From: Buttiauxella sp. B2 | GTDB lineage: Bacteria; Pseudomonadota; Gammaproteobacteria; Enterobacterales; Enterobacteriaceae | Assembly (NCBI RefSeq): GCF_006376615.1 | Contig: NZ_VEXQ01000006.1 | Coordinates: 1-64,000 of the forward strand | Direction: 5' to 3' | Length of the DNA: 64,000 nucleotides | Part shown: piece by piece, positions 8,455-20,552 of the stretch | Numbering within the stretch: position 1 is the stretch's first letter | Layout: each line of letters begins with the position of its first letter | Notes under the pieces: model-generated | Databases searched by the model: none | Seen by the model: only the letters and a program-made list of their open reading frames with translations | What the model was told of the DNA's origin: nothing | Program-made: the position numbers and the translations under genes

Positions 8455-9036
8455 CTACAAATTCTTTTGTTCGGCCAACGTCATCATGCGTGGATAGAAC
8501 TGCCAGAACAATACTTCAAGTGCGTCATAATGCGTATCAAGATCAATCCATGAGGCTCGCAAAGCATCGAGTTTTGGTCTACGGCTAGCCATGCCATTGA
8601 GAACATTAGCAATAAATGCCATGTCGCTATATCGCTCCAACCAGCGTTCATCCCACATGTATTGATTAAGGTTGATAAAGGGCTGTGGGGTATCCGGTAT
8701 GAACGGTTCGATGTTCGCGCGTGCATGTGCCACAAATTCTGGAAGCGAGATGTTGGGGCTAAGAGTCTGCCAATGGCGTGAAACGAAGTGATCCCACATT
8801 ACATCCAGCGTAATCGGTGCGACGCGACGAGTCTCTGGGCGAAACCACTGGCGTGCAATCGCCACTTCTGGCAAACCATCAGTCAGTACATCCACGCGAC
8901 GGTGCATGCGAATACCCGCCACCACATCGCCAGAAAAGCTTTCATCCGGATTGCCACGGACAAAATCCGCCAACAAATTCCCCAGAAGTGAGCTGTCAGA
9001 AAGGCTTGCGAGATGTAAATGGGCGAGAAAATTCAT
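8455..9036 (-). CDS. acpH: Acyl carrier protein phosphodiesterase
   Basis: A 193-residue protein, the same length as E. coli AcpH (YajB). It hydrolyses the 4'-phosphopantetheine group from holo-ACP, giving apo-ACP, a Mn-dependent HD-like reaction of lipid metabolism in the cytosol. The N-terminus NFLAHLHLA and the aspartate/histidine-rich segments ([17 protein letters not shown]) match the family. It is divergent from queA with about 100 bp between, as in E. coli. Confidence 0.93.
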   Translation of the reverse strand: MNFLAHLHLASLSDSSLLGNLLADFVRGNPDESFSGDVVAGIRMHRRVDVLTDGLPEVAIARQWFRPETRRVAPITLDVMWDHFVSRHWQTLSPNISLPEFVAHARANIEPFIPDTPQPFINLNQYMWDERWLERYSDMAFIANVLNGMASRRPKLDALRASWIDLDTHYDALEVLFWQFYPRMMTLAEQKNL

Positions 9037-9076
9037 AGTTACTTTGTCCGTTAATGGTTTTGCGGCGGCTTATTCC

Positions 9077-9105
9077 TTGCAGGGAAAGGCCCCTGGCACT
9101 AGACT
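9077..9105 (+). promoter_or_regulatory. Sigma-70 promoter of the queA-tgt-yajC-secDF cluster
   Basis: TTGCAG (9077-9082) and TAGACT (9100-9105) with a 17-bp spacer lie 34 bp before the queA ATG. Confidence 0.6.
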
Positions 9106-9139
9106 GTAGCGCCTCTTTTTAAGTCTTGAGTTCTTTACC

Positions 9140-10210
9140 ATGCGCGTTGCTGATTTCTCCTTTGAATTACCTGACTCCCTGATTGCTCACTATCCGCAGG
9201 CAAGCCGCAGTTCCTGCCGTTTGCTGTCGCTCGATGGGCCGACGGGCAAGCTTGCGCATGGCACTTTCACCGATTTGCTCGATAAGCTCAACCCTGGAGA
9301 TTTGCTGGTCTTTAATAACACCCGAGTGATCCCAGCGCGCCTTTTTGGCCGTAAAGCAAGCGGTGGCAAGATTGAAGTGCTGGTCGAGCGCATGTTGGAT
9401 GACAAACGCATCCTGGCCCATATCCGCGCTTCTAAAGCCCCGAAACCGGGTGCTGAATTATTGTTGGGCGATGATGAAAGCGTACATGCCACGATGGTTG
9501 CGCGCCACGATGCGCTGTTTGAAGTGCAGTTTGAAGATGAACGCAGCGTACTCGATATCTTAAATAGCATCGGCCATATGCCTCTGCCGCCGTATATCGA
9601 CCGCCCTGATGAAGAGTCAGACCGCGAACTGTATCAAACAGTTTATAGCCAGAAGCCAGGTGCCGTTGCGGCTCCAACAGCGGGCCTGCATTTTGACGAG
9701 CCTCTGTTGGAAGCGCTACGCAACAAAGGAATTGAGCACGCGTTTGTTACGCTGCACGTTGGTGCAGGAACATTCCAGCCCGTGCGCGTAGATAGCATTG
9801 AAGACCACATCATGCATTCTGAATACGCGGAAGTGCCGCAAGAAGTAGTCGATGCAGTTTTAGCCTGTAAGGCGCGTGGTAATCGTGTTATTGCGGTGGG
9901 GACGACATCGGTTCGCTCGCTGGAAAGTGCAGCACAGGCAGCAAAAAATGACCTGATTGAACCTTTCTTTGGTGACACGCAGATCTTCATCTATCCAGGC
10001 TATCAGTACAAAGTGATTGATGCGTTGGTGACCAACTTCCACCTGCCAGAATCGACTCTGATCATGTTGGTATCTGCGTTTGCTGGTTATAAAAACACCA
10101 TGAATGCTTATAAAGAAGCGGTAAGCTCCGAATATCGCTTTTTTAGTTACGGGGATGCGATGTATATCACGTACAATCCGCAGGCGATTAATGAGCGCCC
10201 AGGCGCGTAA
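9140..10210 (+). CDS. queA: S-adenosylmethionine:tRNA ribosyltransferase-isomerase
   Basis: A 356-residue protein, the same length as E. coli QueA. It transfers and isomerises the ribosyl part of S-adenosylmethionine onto preQ1 in tRNA to make epoxyqueuosine, the step after Tgt in queuosine synthesis. The N-terminal [11 protein letters not shown] and the PTAGLHF and [11 protein letters not shown] segments are family hallmarks. It is first in the queA-tgt-yajC-secD-secF cluster. A weak GC-rich hairpin (around 10220-10255) between queA and tgt may attenuate transcription. Confidence 0.97.
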   Translation: MRVADFSFELPDSLIAHYPQASRSSCRLLSLDGPTGKLAHGTFTDLLDKLNPGDLLVFNNTRVIPARLFGRKASGGKIEVLVERMLDDKRILAHIRASKAPKPGAELLLGDDESVHATMVARHDALFEVQFEDERSVLDILNSIGHMPLPPYIDRPDEESDRELYQTVYSQKPGAVAAPTAGLHFDEPLLEALRNKGIEHAFVTLHVGAGTFQPVRVDSIEDHIMHSEYAEVPQEVVDAVLACKARGNRVIAVGTTSVRSLESAAQAAKNDLIEPFFGDTQIFIYPGYQYKVIDALVTNFHLPESTLIMLVSAFAGYKNTMNAYKEAVSSEYRFFSYGDAMYITYNPQAINERPGA

Positions 10211-10258
10211 TCACTAAATTCTGCGCCGCCGGATAACCCGACGGCGTTTTTGTCTTAA

Positions 10259-11419
<1,161 letters not shown>

Positions 11420-11440
11420 TTTAATAATGAGGGATTTTTA

Positions 11441-11773
11441 ATGAGCTTTATCATTTCTGATGCGGTTGCTGCAACAGGTGCTCCGTCGCAGGGTAGCCCG
11501 TATTCTTTGATTCTTATGCTGGTGGTTTTTGGTCTGATCTTCTATTTCATGATCTTGCGTCCACAGCAAAAACGTACCAAAGAACATAAAAAGCTGATGG
11601 ACTCCATCTCTAAAGGGGATGAAGTGCTGACTACTGGTGGTCTGGTTGGTCGCGTAGTGAAAGTAGCTGAAACTGGCTACATCTCTATCGCGTTAAACGA
11701 CACCACTGAAGTGGTTATCAAGCGTGATTTCGTAGCTGCCGTTCTGCCGAAAGGCACTATGAAGGCGCTGTAA
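11441..11773 (+). CDS. yajC: Sec translocon accessory subunit YajC
   Basis: A 110-residue single-pass membrane protein. A hydrophobic helix (about residues 20-40, LILMLVVFGLIFYFMILRP) is followed by a cytosolic basic domain beginning with QQKRTKEHK. It forms the SecDF-YajC complex that aids SecYEG protein export and also contacts AcrB in E. coli. A GAGGGA ribosome binding site precedes the ATG. It lies between tgt and secD, as in other Enterobacteriaceae. Confidence 0.96.
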   Translation: MSFIISDAVAATGAPSQGSPYSLILMLVVFGLIFYFMILRPQQKRTKEHKKLMDSISKGDEVLTTGGLVGRVVKVAETGYISIALNDTTEVVIKRDFVAAVLPKGTMKAL

Positions 11774-11800
11774 TATTCGTTTTTCCCTAAGGGAACTACC

Positions 11801-13648
11801 GTGCTAAACCGCTATCCTTTGTGGAAGTACATCATGCTGATCGTCGTGTTTATCGTCGGTCTGCTATACGCACTTCCCAACCTATATGGTGAGGATCCGG
11901 CAGTTCAGATCACTGGCGCGCGCGGCGTCGCCGCCAGTGAGCAAACGCTGATCCAGGTCCAGAACGTATTAAACGAAGATAAAATCACCGCTAAGTCTGT
12001 GGCCCTGGAAGAGGGTGCAATTCTTGCACGCTTTGACAGCACAGATACGCAACTGCGCGCTCGTGAAGCGCTGATGAGCGTGCTTGGCGACAAATATGTT
12101 GTGGCACTTAACCTTGCTCCGGCTACGCCTCGCTGGTTAACCGCTATTTCCGCACAGCCGATGAAACTCGGTCTTGATCTGCGTGGTGGCGTGCACTTCC
12201 TGATGGAAGTTGATATGGATACCGCTCTGGGTAAACTCCAGGAGCAGACCATTGATAACCTGCGTACCGACCTGCGCGATAAGGGCATTGTTTACACCAA
12301 CGTACGTAAAGCTGATAACTATGGTGTAGACGTTGTCTTTCGTGACAGCAAAGCGCGTGATGACGCTATCTCTTATTTATCTCCACGCCATCGTGATCTG
12401 GTAATTTCCTCTCAGGGCAGCAACGCTATGCGTGCTGTAATGACGGATGCTCGCCTGAGCGAAGCGCGTGAATATGCTGTTCAACAGAACATCAATATCT
12501 TGCGTAACCGTGTAAACCAACTGGGTGTTGCTGAGCCTCTGGTACAGCGCCAGGGTGCGGATCGCATCGTCGTTGAACTGCCAGGTATTCAGGATACAGC
12601 GCGTGCAAAAGAGATTCTTGGCGCGACTGCAACACTTGAGTTCCGTTTGGTTAACACCAACGTTGATGCTTCTGCTGCGGCTTCCGGCCGTGTGCCAGGT
12701 GATTCCGAAGTGAAACAGACCCGTGAAGGTCAACCGGTTGTCCTGTACAAACGTGTGATTCTGACCGGTGACCATATCACTGACTCGACTTCCAGCACCG
12801 ATGAATTCAACCAAGCTCAGGTGAACATTTCACTGGATAGCGCTGGCGGTAACATCATGTCTAACTTCACTAAGGACAATATCGGTAAACCGATGGCGAC
12901 CTTGTTTGTGGAGTACAAAGACAGCGGTAAGAAAGATGCAACCGGTCGTGCAGTACTGATGAAAGAAGAAGAAGTTATCAACGTGGCAAACATTCAGTCA
13001 CGCTTAGGTAACAGCTTCCGTATCACCGGTATCAGCAACCCAGCTGAAGCACGCCAGCTTTCTCTGCTGTTACGTGCAGGTGCATTGATTGCGCCAATTC
13101 AGATTGTTGAAGAACGTACTATCGGCCCAACTTTGGGTATGGAAAATATCCAGCAAGGTCTGGAAGCGTGTCTGGCAGGTCTGGCCGTTTCAATCCTGTT
13201 CATGCTGTTCTTCTATAAGAAGTTTGGTTTGATTGCGACTTCAGCATTGCTGGTTAACCTGGTAATGATTGTCGGGATTATGTCTCTGATACCAGGCGCG
13301 ACATTGACCATGCCGGGGATTGCGGGGATCGTGCTAACCCTTGCCGTAGCCGTCGATGCCAACGTACTGATAAACGAACGTATTAAGGAAGAACTTAGTA
13401 ACGGGCGTTCGGTGCAGCAGGCCATCCACGAAGGCTACCAGGGTGCGTTCAGCTCTATTTTCGATGCCAACATTACGACGCTTATCAAGGTCATCATCCT
13501 GTATGCCGTAGGCACCGGGGCAATTAAAGGCTTTGCGATCACGACCGGTATTGGTGTGGCGACGTCAATGTTTACCGCAATCGTCGGTACCCGTGCCATC
13601 GTAAACCTGTTGTACGGCGGCAAACGCATCAACAAGCTGTCTATCTGA
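11801..13648 (+). CDS. secD: Protein translocase subunit SecD
   Basis: A 615-residue inner-membrane protein, equal in length to E. coli SecD. It uses the proton motive force to pull preproteins across the membrane after SecA-driven insertion. TM1 lies at residues 7-27 and is followed by a large periplasmic P1 domain. Five further membrane helices occupy the C-terminal 170 residues, with the conserved [13 protein letters not shown] and [14 protein letters not shown] motifs. The start is GTG at 11801. It lies 10 nt upstream of secF. Confidence 0.97.
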   Translation: MLNRYPLWKYIMLIVVFIVGLLYALPNLYGEDPAVQITGARGVAASEQTLIQVQNVLNEDKITAKSVALEEGAILARFDSTDTQLRAREALMSVLGDKYVVALNLAPATPRWLTAISAQPMKLGLDLRGGVHFLMEVDMDTALGKLQEQTIDNLRTDLRDKGIVYTNVRKADNYGVDVVFRDSKARDDAISYLSPRHRDLVISSQGSNAMRAVMTDARLSEAREYAVQQNINILRNRVNQLGVAEPLVQRQGADRIVVELPGIQDTARAKEILGATATLEFRLVNTNVDASAAASGRVPGDSEVKQTREGQPVVLYKRVILTGDHITDSTSSTDEFNQAQVNISLDSAGGNIMSNFTKDNIGKPMATLFVEYKDSGKKDATGRAVLMKEEEVINVANIQSRLGNSFRITGISNPAEARQLSLLLRAGALIAPIQIVEERTIGPTLGMENIQQGLEACLAGLAVSILFMLFFYKKFGLIATSALLVNLVMIVGIMSLIPGATLTMPGIAGIVLTLAVAVDANVLINERIKEELSNGRSVQQAIHEGYQGAFSSIFDANITTLIKVIILYAVGTGAIKGFAITTGIGVATSMFTAIVGTRAIVNLLYGGKRINKLSI

Positions 13649-13658
13649 GGAGTGCGTT

Positions 13659-14630
13659 GTGGCACAGGAATATACTGTTGAACAATTAAACCACGGCCGT
13701 AGAGTCTATGACTTTATGCGCTGGGACTTCTGGGCATTCGGTATTTCCGGACTCCTGTTGATCCTTTCCGTGATTATTATCGGTGTGAAAGGCTTCAACT
13801 GGGGTCTGGATTTCACCGGCGGTACGGTCATAGAAATCTCGCTGGAAAAACCAGCGGACTTGGACCAGATGCGTGAAGCATTGCAGAAAGCGGGTTTTGC
13901 TGATCCGCTGGTGCAAAACTTCGGTAGCAGCCGCGATATCATGGTGCGCATGCCACCTGCTCAAGGGGAAACCGGTGGGCAGGTTTTGGGTAGCAAAGTC
14001 GTTAGCGTGATTAACGACGCAACCCAGCAAAACGCGGCAGTAAAACGTATTGAATTTGTTGGCCCAAGTGTGGGTGCGGATTTGGCGCAGAATGGTGCGA
14101 TGGCCTTGCTGGTCGCGCTGATTTCTATTCTGGTTTACGTCGGGTTCCGCTTTGAATGGCGTCTGGCTGCGGGTGTGGTTATCGCACTTGCGCACGACGT
14201 TATTATCACTATGGGCGTGCTGTCGTTGTTCCACATTGAAGTCGACTTAACTATCGTCGCCTCTTTGATGTCGGTTATCGGCTACTCGCTTAACGACAGT
14301 ATCGTAGTATCTGACCGTATTCGTGAGAATTTCCGCAAGATTCGCCGCGGCACTCCTTACGAGATCTTCAACGTGTCGTTGACCCAGACGCTACACCGTA
14401 CGTTGATCACTTCCGGTACCACTTTGGTTGTGATTCTGATGCTGTATCTGTTCGGTGGCGCGATGCTGAAAGGCTTCTCGTTGACGATGCTTATCGGTGT
14501 TTCCATCGGTACAGCTTCTTCTATCTACGTAGCGTCTGCATTGGCGCTGAAGCTGGGCATGAAGCGTGAGCACATGTTGCAGCAAAAAGTAGAAAAAGAA
14601 GGCGCGGATCAACCGTCAATTCTGCCTTAA
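13659..14630 (+). CDS. secF: Protein translocase subunit SecF
   Basis: A 323-residue partner of SecD with six predicted membrane helices, the conserved [12 protein letters not shown] motif after TM1, and a [15 protein letters not shown] segment in TM4. The start is GTG at 13659, preceded by GAGGAG. It ends the queA-secF cluster and is followed by a strong hairpin terminator. Confidence 0.97.
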   Translation: MAQEYTVEQLNHGRRVYDFMRWDFWAFGISGLLLILSVIIIGVKGFNWGLDFTGGTVIEISLEKPADLDQMREALQKAGFADPLVQNFGSSRDIMVRMPPAQGETGGQVLGSKVVSVINDATQQNAAVKRIEFVGPSVGADLAQNGAMALLVALISILVYVGFRFEWRLAAGVVIALAHDVIITMGVLSLFHIEVDLTIVASLMSVIGYSLNDSIVVSDRIRENFRKIRRGTPYEIFNVSLTQTLHRTLITSGTTLVVILMLYLFGGAMLKGFSLTMLIGVSIGTASSIYVASALALKLGMKREHMLQQKVEKEGADQPSILP

Positions 14631-14653
14631 TAGTCAGGTCGTTTACTGATAAT

Positions 14654-14686
14654 AAAAACCGCAGCCATGGTGCTGCGGTTTTTTTT
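14654..14686 (+). terminator. Terminator after secF
   Basis: The GC-rich stem AACCGCAGC/GCTGCGGTT is followed by eight T residues, 25 nt after the secF stop. Confidence 0.9.
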
Positions 14687-14701
14687 CGTCTGAGGAAAAG
14701 T

Positions 14702-14725
14702 CTCCTGACAGTATGCTGTCAGGAG
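14702..14725. promoter_or_regulatory. Perfect inverted repeat, candidate operator of the VOC/WYL pair
   Basis: CTCCTGACAG-TATG-CTGTCAGGAG is a perfect 10-bp dyad with a 4-bp centre, 46 bp upstream of the VOC gene start. No T-run follows, so an operator is more likely than a terminator. The downstream WYL-type regulator is the natural candidate to bind it. Confidence 0.5.
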
Positions 14726-14771
14726 TGGCCAGGTAGACTCAATGATGAACATCACCATTGAGGCGTTAAAC

Positions 14772-15137
14772 ATGAACACTATCATCAATTGGTTTGAAAT
14801 CCCGGTACAGGATCTGGAACGTGCGACGGCATTCTATGAGGCTGTTTTTACCACTAAATTTCATCGTGAAACGATGTCCGGCATGGAGATGGTAATCTTC
14901 CCACATGAAAAACCTCATCCTGGGGGAGCATTACTGAAAGCCGACACCTTTAAACCTTCTACGCAAGGTTCCGTGGTCTATCTGCATGCACCTGACTTGA
15001 ACACCATGCTTGAGCGAGTGGTTAAAGCTGGCGGGGAATGTGTCTTTGGCCCGCAGGAACTTCCGGATGATATTGGTACTTTTGCACTTATCGTCGATAG
15101 TGAAGGGAACCGTGTTGGCTTACATCAACCTGCTTGA
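14772..15137 (+). CDS. VOC-family (glyoxalase/bleomycin-resistance fold) protein
   Basis: A 121-residue single VOC-domain protein (MNTIINWFEIPVQDLERATAF at the start; EGNRVGLHQ near the end). Family members are small metal-dependent lyases, dioxygenases or drug-binding proteins; the substrate here is unknown. The start at 14772 is chosen because GAGG lies 8 nt upstream; an in-frame ATG at 14742 would add ten residues without a good binding site. A hairpin (15165-15185) separates it from the WYL-family regulator gene, with which it is likely cotranscribed. Confidence 0.8.
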   Translation: MNTIINWFEIPVQDLERATAFYEAVFTTKFHRETMSGMEMVIFPHEKPHPGGALLKADTFKPSTQGSVVYLHAPDLNTMLERVVKAGGECVFGPQELPDDIGTFALIVDSEGNRVGLHQPA

Positions 15138-15164
15138 GTACGGATATATACTGAACGATAAACG

Positions 15165-15185
15165 CCTGCCGGTTAGTCCGGCAGG
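15165..15185 (+). other. Intergenic hairpin between the VOC and WYL genes
   Basis: The stem CCTGCCGG/CCGGCAGG with a 5-nt loop is followed only by TAAAACT, so it is at best a weak terminator or mRNA stabiliser. Confidence 0.5.
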
Positions 15186-15209
15186 TAAAACTCCTGCGAA
15201 AATCATGCC

Positions 15210-15929
15210 ATGAGCCGAAGAGCAGACCGCCTTTTTCAAATAGTACAGATCTTGCGTGGACGACGTTTGGCTACGGCAGCGCTGCTTGCCGAGCGGCTTG
15301 AAGTTTCTGAACGGACTATCTATCGCGATATTCGTGACCTTTCTCTCTCCGGTGTTCCCATTGAAGGGGAAGCGGGCTGCGGCTACCGTTTGTTGCCGGG
15401 TTACGATTTACCAGCCCTGATGTTTACGGCTGGCGAAGTTGAAGCGCTGGTGGCGGCGATACGCTTAGTACAGACATGGAGTGGTGAAACACTTGCGCAG
15501 GATGCCGGTACAGCTGAGGAAAAACTGATCGGAGTTTTGACTCCGCAGCGCCGTGCGGTGGCGGAGCGTTGCCGCATTCTTTCACCTGATTTTAATAAAT
15601 ATCCGCAGGTGAAAATTTGGTTTGATGTTTTTCACACCGCCATTGGCAAGCTTCAGGTACTTCATATCAGTTATGAAGATGAGAAGGGGCGAGTGTCGCG
15701 TAGGAACGTACATCCGTTAGGACTAACTTTTTGGGGCGAAGTTTGGTTGCTGGTGGCATGGTGTGAATCGCGTGAAGATTACCGCAGTTTTCGACTGGAT
15801 CGTTGTTTGTCGGTGACTCCCACAGGGCAATATTTCTATGAACGGCCCGATCGTTCTCTGGCTGATTTCATTAAAGTGCAGAAAGATGAAGGCTGTTTAC
15901 CTGAAACAAAAAAGCCGATCGGCAAATAG
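15210..15929 (+). CDS. YafY-type HTH/WYL-domain transcriptional regulator
   Basis: A 239-residue regulator. An N-terminal winged HTH (residues 1-55; RADRLFQIVQILRGRR, then LEVSERTIYRDIRDLS) is followed by a linker and a WYL-like ligand-sensing domain (about residues 140-210; HISYEDEKGRVSRRNVHPLG, WLLVAWCESREDYRSFRLDR). WYL regulators often bind nucleic acids or small ligands and control nearby genes. Here the VOC gene lies just upstream in the same direction, and a perfect inverted repeat at 14702-14725 precedes both. Not present at this locus in E. coli K-12. Confidence 0.85.
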   Translation: MSRRADRLFQIVQILRGRRLATAALLAERLEVSERTIYRDIRDLSLSGVPIEGEAGCGYRLLPGYDLPALMFTAGEVEALVAAIRLVQTWSGETLAQDAGTAEEKLIGVLTPQRRAVAERCRILSPDFNKYPQVKIWFDVFHTAIGKLQVLHISYEDEKGRVSRRNVHPLGLTFWGEVWLLVAWCESREDYRSFRLDRCLSVTPTGQYFYERPDRSLADFIKVQKDEGCLPETKKPIGK

Positions 15930-15944
15930 CAGATCGGCTTTTTT
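15911..15944. terminator. Bidirectional terminator between the WYL gene and tsx
   Basis: The stem AAAGCCGATC/GATCGGCTTT has A/T runs on both sides and serves the convergent regulator gene and tsx. The upstream arm overlaps the last codons of the regulator gene. Confidence 0.85.
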
Positions 15945-15961
15945 ACTGATTCAGACGATTA

Positions 15962-16846
15962 TCAGAAGTTGTAACCTACAACCAGATAACCACCCCAACC
16001 GGTAGAACGAACGCTGAAATCACCGTCACCGAAGTTCAGGCTAGCGTCGTCGGCCCACTGACCACCGTTGTGCCAGTAACGTGCAACCACTGCATAATGG
16101 AAGTGATCGTAGTTCAGAGACAGAATATGGCTGGAAGCGATGGAGTTGCTGGTGCGAGCATGTTTCCCGTTGTTATCGTAGAAATTGTCGTCGCCCAGAT
16201 CTGAACCCCAGTCAAAGTTAGTGAAACCGATATAGCTCAGGTTACCGCCCCACAGGGAAGTAATTGGCACGAAGTATTTCACTTTGAAGCGGTAGCCATC
16301 CCACTCGTTTTCGTTGGATGCGCCATAGTTCTGCCACTGGTATTTCGCATACACGTTCATGGACAGGCTCATTGGCAGGCCAGTGTCGATGTCGGTACCC
16401 AGACCCATGTACCAGGTGCTCTGGCGGCCATCTTTGTTGTGACCCATATCGTAGATATAGTTGTTGGCAACATACCATTCTTTGAACGGACCGAAGGCCA
16501 GGCTGGTGTCGGTCAGTTTATCGATAGAGAAACGCGGTTCAATTTCCATAAACAATGGCGAACCGTTGTTCCAGATGCCTTTAGCGGTGCTGTTCCCACC
16601 GAAGAATACTGGCGCATCCATGTAACCATAGAAATCGAACCAGTCTTTCTTAGCAAATGCTTCGTATTCCAGGTAGGTATCGTTACGGATTTGTGGTCCG
16701 AAACGGGTGTGGTAGCTGCCCACAACGTTAACGCTTTGATGCCACCAATCAGAGAGGTATTCAGTATTTTTTACATCTTCGGCGTGAGCCGCGAAAGTGC
16801 CTGAAAGCGCCAGGACGGCGCTAGCCGCCAAAATAATTTTTTTCAT
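15962..16846 (-). CDS. tsx: Nucleoside-specific outer-membrane channel Tsx
   Basis: A 294-residue precursor with a signal peptide ([20 protein letters not shown], cleavage after HA at about residue 22). A 12-stranded beta-barrel ends in the typical aromatic terminus YLVVGYNF. It imports nucleosides and deoxynucleosides and serves as phage T6/colicin K receptor in E. coli. Motifs such as [20 protein letters not shown] match Tsx. CRP-like and -10 sequences upstream agree with the CRP/CytR control known for E. coli tsx. Confidence 0.97.
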   Translation of the reverse strand: MKKIILAASAVLALSGTFAAHAEDVKNTEYLSDWWHQSVNVVGSYHTRFGPQIRNDTYLEYEAFAKKDWFDFYGYMDAPVFFGGNSTAKGIWNNGSPLFMEIEPRFSIDKLTDTSLAFGPFKEWYVANNYIYDMGHNKDGRQSTWYMGLGTDIDTGLPMSLSMNVYAKYQWQNYGASNENEWDGYRFKVKYFVPITSLWGGNLSYIGFTNFDWGSDLGDDNFYDNNGKHARTSNSIASSHILSLNYDHFHYAVVARYWHNGGQWADDASLNFGDGDFSVRSTGWGGYLVVGYNF

Positions 16847-16944
16847 ATTTTATGCCACTGTTTTTACATGATTCCCGTGAGGGTAGGAGGTGAATGGTCA
16901 CCTAACGTCATCAACCATTAAGTTGGTTTCTTATTGACGCGCCT

Positions 16945-16986
16945 ATTATAGAAATCCTTGCTCACAAAAATATGTTTCATTTCACA
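16945..16986 (-). promoter_or_regulatory. tsx promoter with CRP-like site
   Basis: A perfect TATAAT -10 (16950-16945 on the minus strand) lacks a good -35. A CRP-like sequence TGTGA-N6-ACATA (16986-16971) is centred about 40 bp before the start, the class II position. A second TGTGA lies at 16966-16962. The arrangement mirrors the CRP/CytR-controlled P2 promoter of E. coli tsx. Confidence 0.6.
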
Positions 16987-17193
16987 TTATCGCCAAGTGC
17001 GTAATCGATTGCGTTCACGTTTGCGCACATTAAAAACGGGCGAGATTCTACCTGCTTAATGAATTTAAGCAAATGGATGGTCAGTTGTTACAGATATATG
17101 TGATTAAGATCGCTAGATTTATTGGCTAGTAGAGTGTGTGTCCATCGCATTACATTCGATGAGTTGTAACAAAAATCGCAGATGTTACTGAGA

Positions 17194-17219
17194 GTTACCC
17201 CCGCAGGTGTGGGGGTAAC
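17194..17219 (-). terminator. Hairpin after yajI
   Basis: A perfect 9-bp GC-rich stem (GTTACCCCC/GGGGGTAAC) lies 7 nt past the yajI stop. The T-tail on the minus strand is weak. Confidence 0.6.
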
Positions 17220-17225
17220 TGGTTA

Positions 17226-17786
17226 TTATCGGGCAGGTAATGCCTGAGAAGGGTCGACTGGTTGGATGTCGTGAATGCGCACAAAACCCAACTGCGTTGG
17301 CGAAAGAACTGAAAGTAGCAATGGAATGCTTATGTCACTCGGTGCTAATACACTCGCAGGGGCATTGAATTGCTGCGACTGTACGTTCACTTCTTGATAG
17401 TTATCTGTGGTGCCTTGAATTTGGCCCCATTCTACTTTGCCCGTGAAAGCTGGCAGCGGATCGTTGGACTCACCTTTGATAATTAGCATTGCGCGGCTAC
17501 CATTCGCTTGCGCGGTAATACTACTCAAGGACATCTGTAAATTGCCAAGCTGGCTATTCAGTCGCGCTGGTGTTTTAGAACCGGGTAACAGATAAACACC
17601 GGTTGTTGATTTGGCGTTCAGCGCATTTTGCTGAGTCAGCTTGATGGTTTGGTCAGTGAGCTGTGTCATTTCTTTATTCAGTGAGCCCACTTCGCTACGC
17701 ATTTGGTGCACCTCAGTTTGTTGGGCGCAGGCACTGAGGCTTACCAGGCTGGTAACCAGGAGAATTCTTAGGTAACTCTTTGTCAT
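17226..17786 (-). CDS. yajI: Lipoprotein YajI (DUF3251)
   Basis: A 186-residue lipoprotein: the signal peptide ends with lipobox LSAC (Cys20), followed by a coiled-coil-like stretch (HQMRSEVGSLNKEMTQLTDQ) and a DUF3251 beta-rich domain. The function is unknown. It lies between tsx and nrdR, as in E. coli, and is slightly longer than the K-12 protein. Confidence 0.9.
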   Translation of the reverse strand: MTKSYLRILLVTSLVSLSACAQQTEVHQMRSEVGSLNKEMTQLTDQTIKLTQQNALNAKSTTGVYLLPGSKTPARLNSQLGNLQMSLSSITAQANGSRAMLIIKGESNDPLPAFTGKVEWGQIQGTTDNYQEVNVQSQQFNAPASVLAPSDISIPLLLSVLSPTQLGFVRIHDIQPVDPSQALPAR

Positions 17787-17901
17787 CGCTAATTTTTCCT
17801 TAAAGTATCTTCCTGATTTAAGCGTAGCTCTTCACTCATGAAAAGTCATATTTCTCGGGATGTGGTGGCGTTGCCTTTGTACTCCTGCCACTTCGCGGTA
17901 A

Positions 17902-18386
<485 letters not shown>

Positions 18387-18387
<1 letters not shown>

Positions 18388-19508
18388 TGCCGATGACGCT
18401 TGATGAGAAATTTATGGCTCGCGCAATGCAACTGGCAAAGCGTGGCCGCTTCACTACCATGCCAAACCCGAATGTTGGCTGCGTAATTGCCAAAGATGGC
18501 GAAGTCGTCGGTGAAGGTTTTCACTTTCGTGCTGGAGAACCGCATGCGGAAGTACATGCTTTGCGCATGGCTGGGGAAAAAGCGCGTGGTGCAACGGCAT
18601 ATGTCACTCTGGAACCTTGCAGCCATCATGGACGTACGCCGCCTTGCTGTGATGCATTAATTGCCGCGGGTGTTACGCGTGTTGTTGCCGCAATGCAGGA
18701 TCCGAATCCGCAAGTCGCAGGGCGTGGTTTGTACCGCCTGCAACAGGCTGGCCTTGAAGTAAGCCACGGCTTGATGATGAACGAAGCCGAGGCTATTAAT
18801 CGCGGATTCCTGAAATGCATGCGCACCGCTTTCCCGTATATTCAGCTAAAGCTTGGGGCATCGCTGGATGGGCGAACCGCAATGGCGAGCGGCGAAAGCC
18901 AGTGGATTACTTCACCTGAATCACGACGTGATGTGCAGCGTTTGCGTGCGCAAAGTGCTGCGATTCTTAGCAGCAGCGCAACGGTTCTTGCAGATAACCC
19001 TTCATTAACTGTTCGTTGGAATGAATTAGACAGCCAGACTCAGACTGTTTACGCCGAAGAAAACTTACGTCAACCCACGCGCATTATTCTCGACCGCGAA
19101 AATCTGGTTACGCCGCAGCATAAAATTGTCGCGCAACCGGGGCAAACCTGGCTTGCACGCTGTAAGGCCGATGAGCAAACGTGGCCGGATGGTGTTGAGC
19201 AATTTATCGTGCCTGAACATAACGGACATCTTGATCTGGTCGTGATGATGATGTTGCTGGGTAAACGCCAGATAAACTCCATTTGGGTGGAAGCGGGCGC
19301 AACCCTTGGCGGCGCATTGCTTCAGGCGGGCCTGGTCGATGAACTGATTGTTTACGTAGCACCGAAATTATTGGGCAACGATGCGCGGGGTCTTTGTAAC
19401 CTGCCAGGGCTTGAGAAATTAGCCGATGTGCCCGAATTTAGCTTTAGCGAAGTCCGCCAGGTAGGCCCGGATTTGTGCCTGCATTTGACGCCGCGATACG
19501 CCAGCTAG
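18387..19508 (+). CDS. ribD: Bifunctional riboflavin deaminase/reductase
   Basis: A 373-residue enzyme making 5-amino-6-ribitylamino-uracil phosphate from the GTP cyclohydrolase II product. The N-terminal deaminase has a zinc site (HAEVHAL, PCSHHGRTPPC; residues 50-95), and the C-terminal reductase occupies residues 150-370 (KLGASLDGRTAMASGES, WVEAGATLGGALL). The start at 18387 is translationally coupled to nrdR; a second in-frame ATG lies two codons later. Confidence 0.96.
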
Positions 19509-19587
19509 TAAAACGATCGCTGCCGCACAAAGATTATGATAAAATCCGCCCCCCTGCGGGGCTAAACAGAACCCGTAAAGGAAGATT

Positions 19588-20058
19588 ATGAACATTATTG
19601 AAGCAGCCGTTGCTACTCCAGACGCTCGCGTCGCCATCACCATTGCGCGTTTTAACAACTTCATCAATGACAGCCTGCTCGACGGTGCGATTGACGCCCT
19701 GAAACGTATCGGCCAGGTTAAAGATGAAAACATCACCGTGGTCTGGGTTCCGGGTGCTTATGAACTGCCACTGGCGGCAGACGCACTGGCGAAAACCGGT
19801 AAGTATGACGCAGTGATTGCGCTGGGTACGGTTATCCGTGGCGGCACAGCTCACTTTGAATATGTTGCTGGCGGTGCTAGCAATGGCCTGGCACATGTTG
19901 CTCAGGAAAGTGGTATTCCGGTCGCCTTTGGCGTGCTGACCACTGAAAGTATTGAACAAGCCATCGAACGCGCTGGCACAAAAGCCGGTAACAAAGGTGC
20001 AGAAGCTGCACTGACCGCGCTTGAAATGATTAATGTATTGAAAGCCATCAAGGCCTGA
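19588..20058 (+). CDS. ribE: 6,7-dimethyl-8-ribityllumazine synthase
   Basis: A 156-residue lumazine synthase (also called ribH), equal in length to the E. coli enzyme. It condenses 5-amino-6-ribitylamino-uracil with dihydroxybutanone phosphate in an icosahedral or pentameric assembly. Key segments: [35 protein letters not shown] (catalytic His). AAAGGAAG precedes the ATG. It is followed after 20 nt by nusB. Confidence 0.97.
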   Translation: MNIIEAAVATPDARVAITIARFNNFINDSLLDGAIDALKRIGQVKDENITVVWVPGAYELPLAADALAKTGKYDAVIALGTVIRGGTAHFEYVAGGASNGLAHVAQESGIPVAFGVLTTESIEQAIERAGTKAGNKGAEAALTALEMINVLKAIKA

Positions 20059-20078
20059 TTTTTTGTAAGGGGAAATCT

Positions 20079-20498
20079 GTGAAACCTGCTGCTCGTCGCC
20101 GTGCCCGTGAGTGTGCCGTTCAGGCGCTATACTCCTGGCAGTTATCTCGAAATGACATCGCTGATGTCGAATACCAGTTCCTGGCGGAACAGGACGTCAA
20201 AGACGTTGACGTTAACTACTTCCGCGAACTGTTGGTCGGGGTGGCTACTAACAGCGCGTATCTGGATGGGCTGATGAAGCCTTACCTGTCTCGCCAGCTC
20301 GAAGAGTTGGGTCAGGTAGAAAAAGCGGTTCTGCGTATCGCACTGTTTGAACTGTCTAAGCGTGATGACGTGCCATATAAAGTGGCGATTAACGAAGCCA
20401 TCGATCTTGCGAAAACCTTCGGTGCCGAAGACAGTCACAAGTTCGTGAATGGTGTGCTTGATAAAGCTGCTCCGCAAATTCGTCCCCGCAAAAAGTAA
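20079..20498 (+). CDS. nusB: Transcription antitermination protein NusB
   Basis: A 139-residue all-helical RNA-binding protein that binds boxA with NusE (S10) in rRNA antitermination. The N-terminal arginine-rich stretch ([19 protein letters not shown]) and [19 protein letters not shown] are characteristic. GTG start at 20079 with AAGGGGA upstream. It lies between ribE and thiL. Confidence 0.97.
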   Translation: MKPAARRRARECAVQALYSWQLSRNDIADVEYQFLAEQDVKDVDVNYFRELLVGVATNSAYLDGLMKPYLSRQLEELGQVEKAVLRIALFELSKRDDVPYKVAINEAIDLAKTFGAEDSHKFVNGVLDKAAPQIRPRKK

Positions 20499-20552
20499 TC
20501 TTCTGGCCGGTTAATTCCGGCCTGTTCTTTATTTAATTCAGAGGCATAACGC

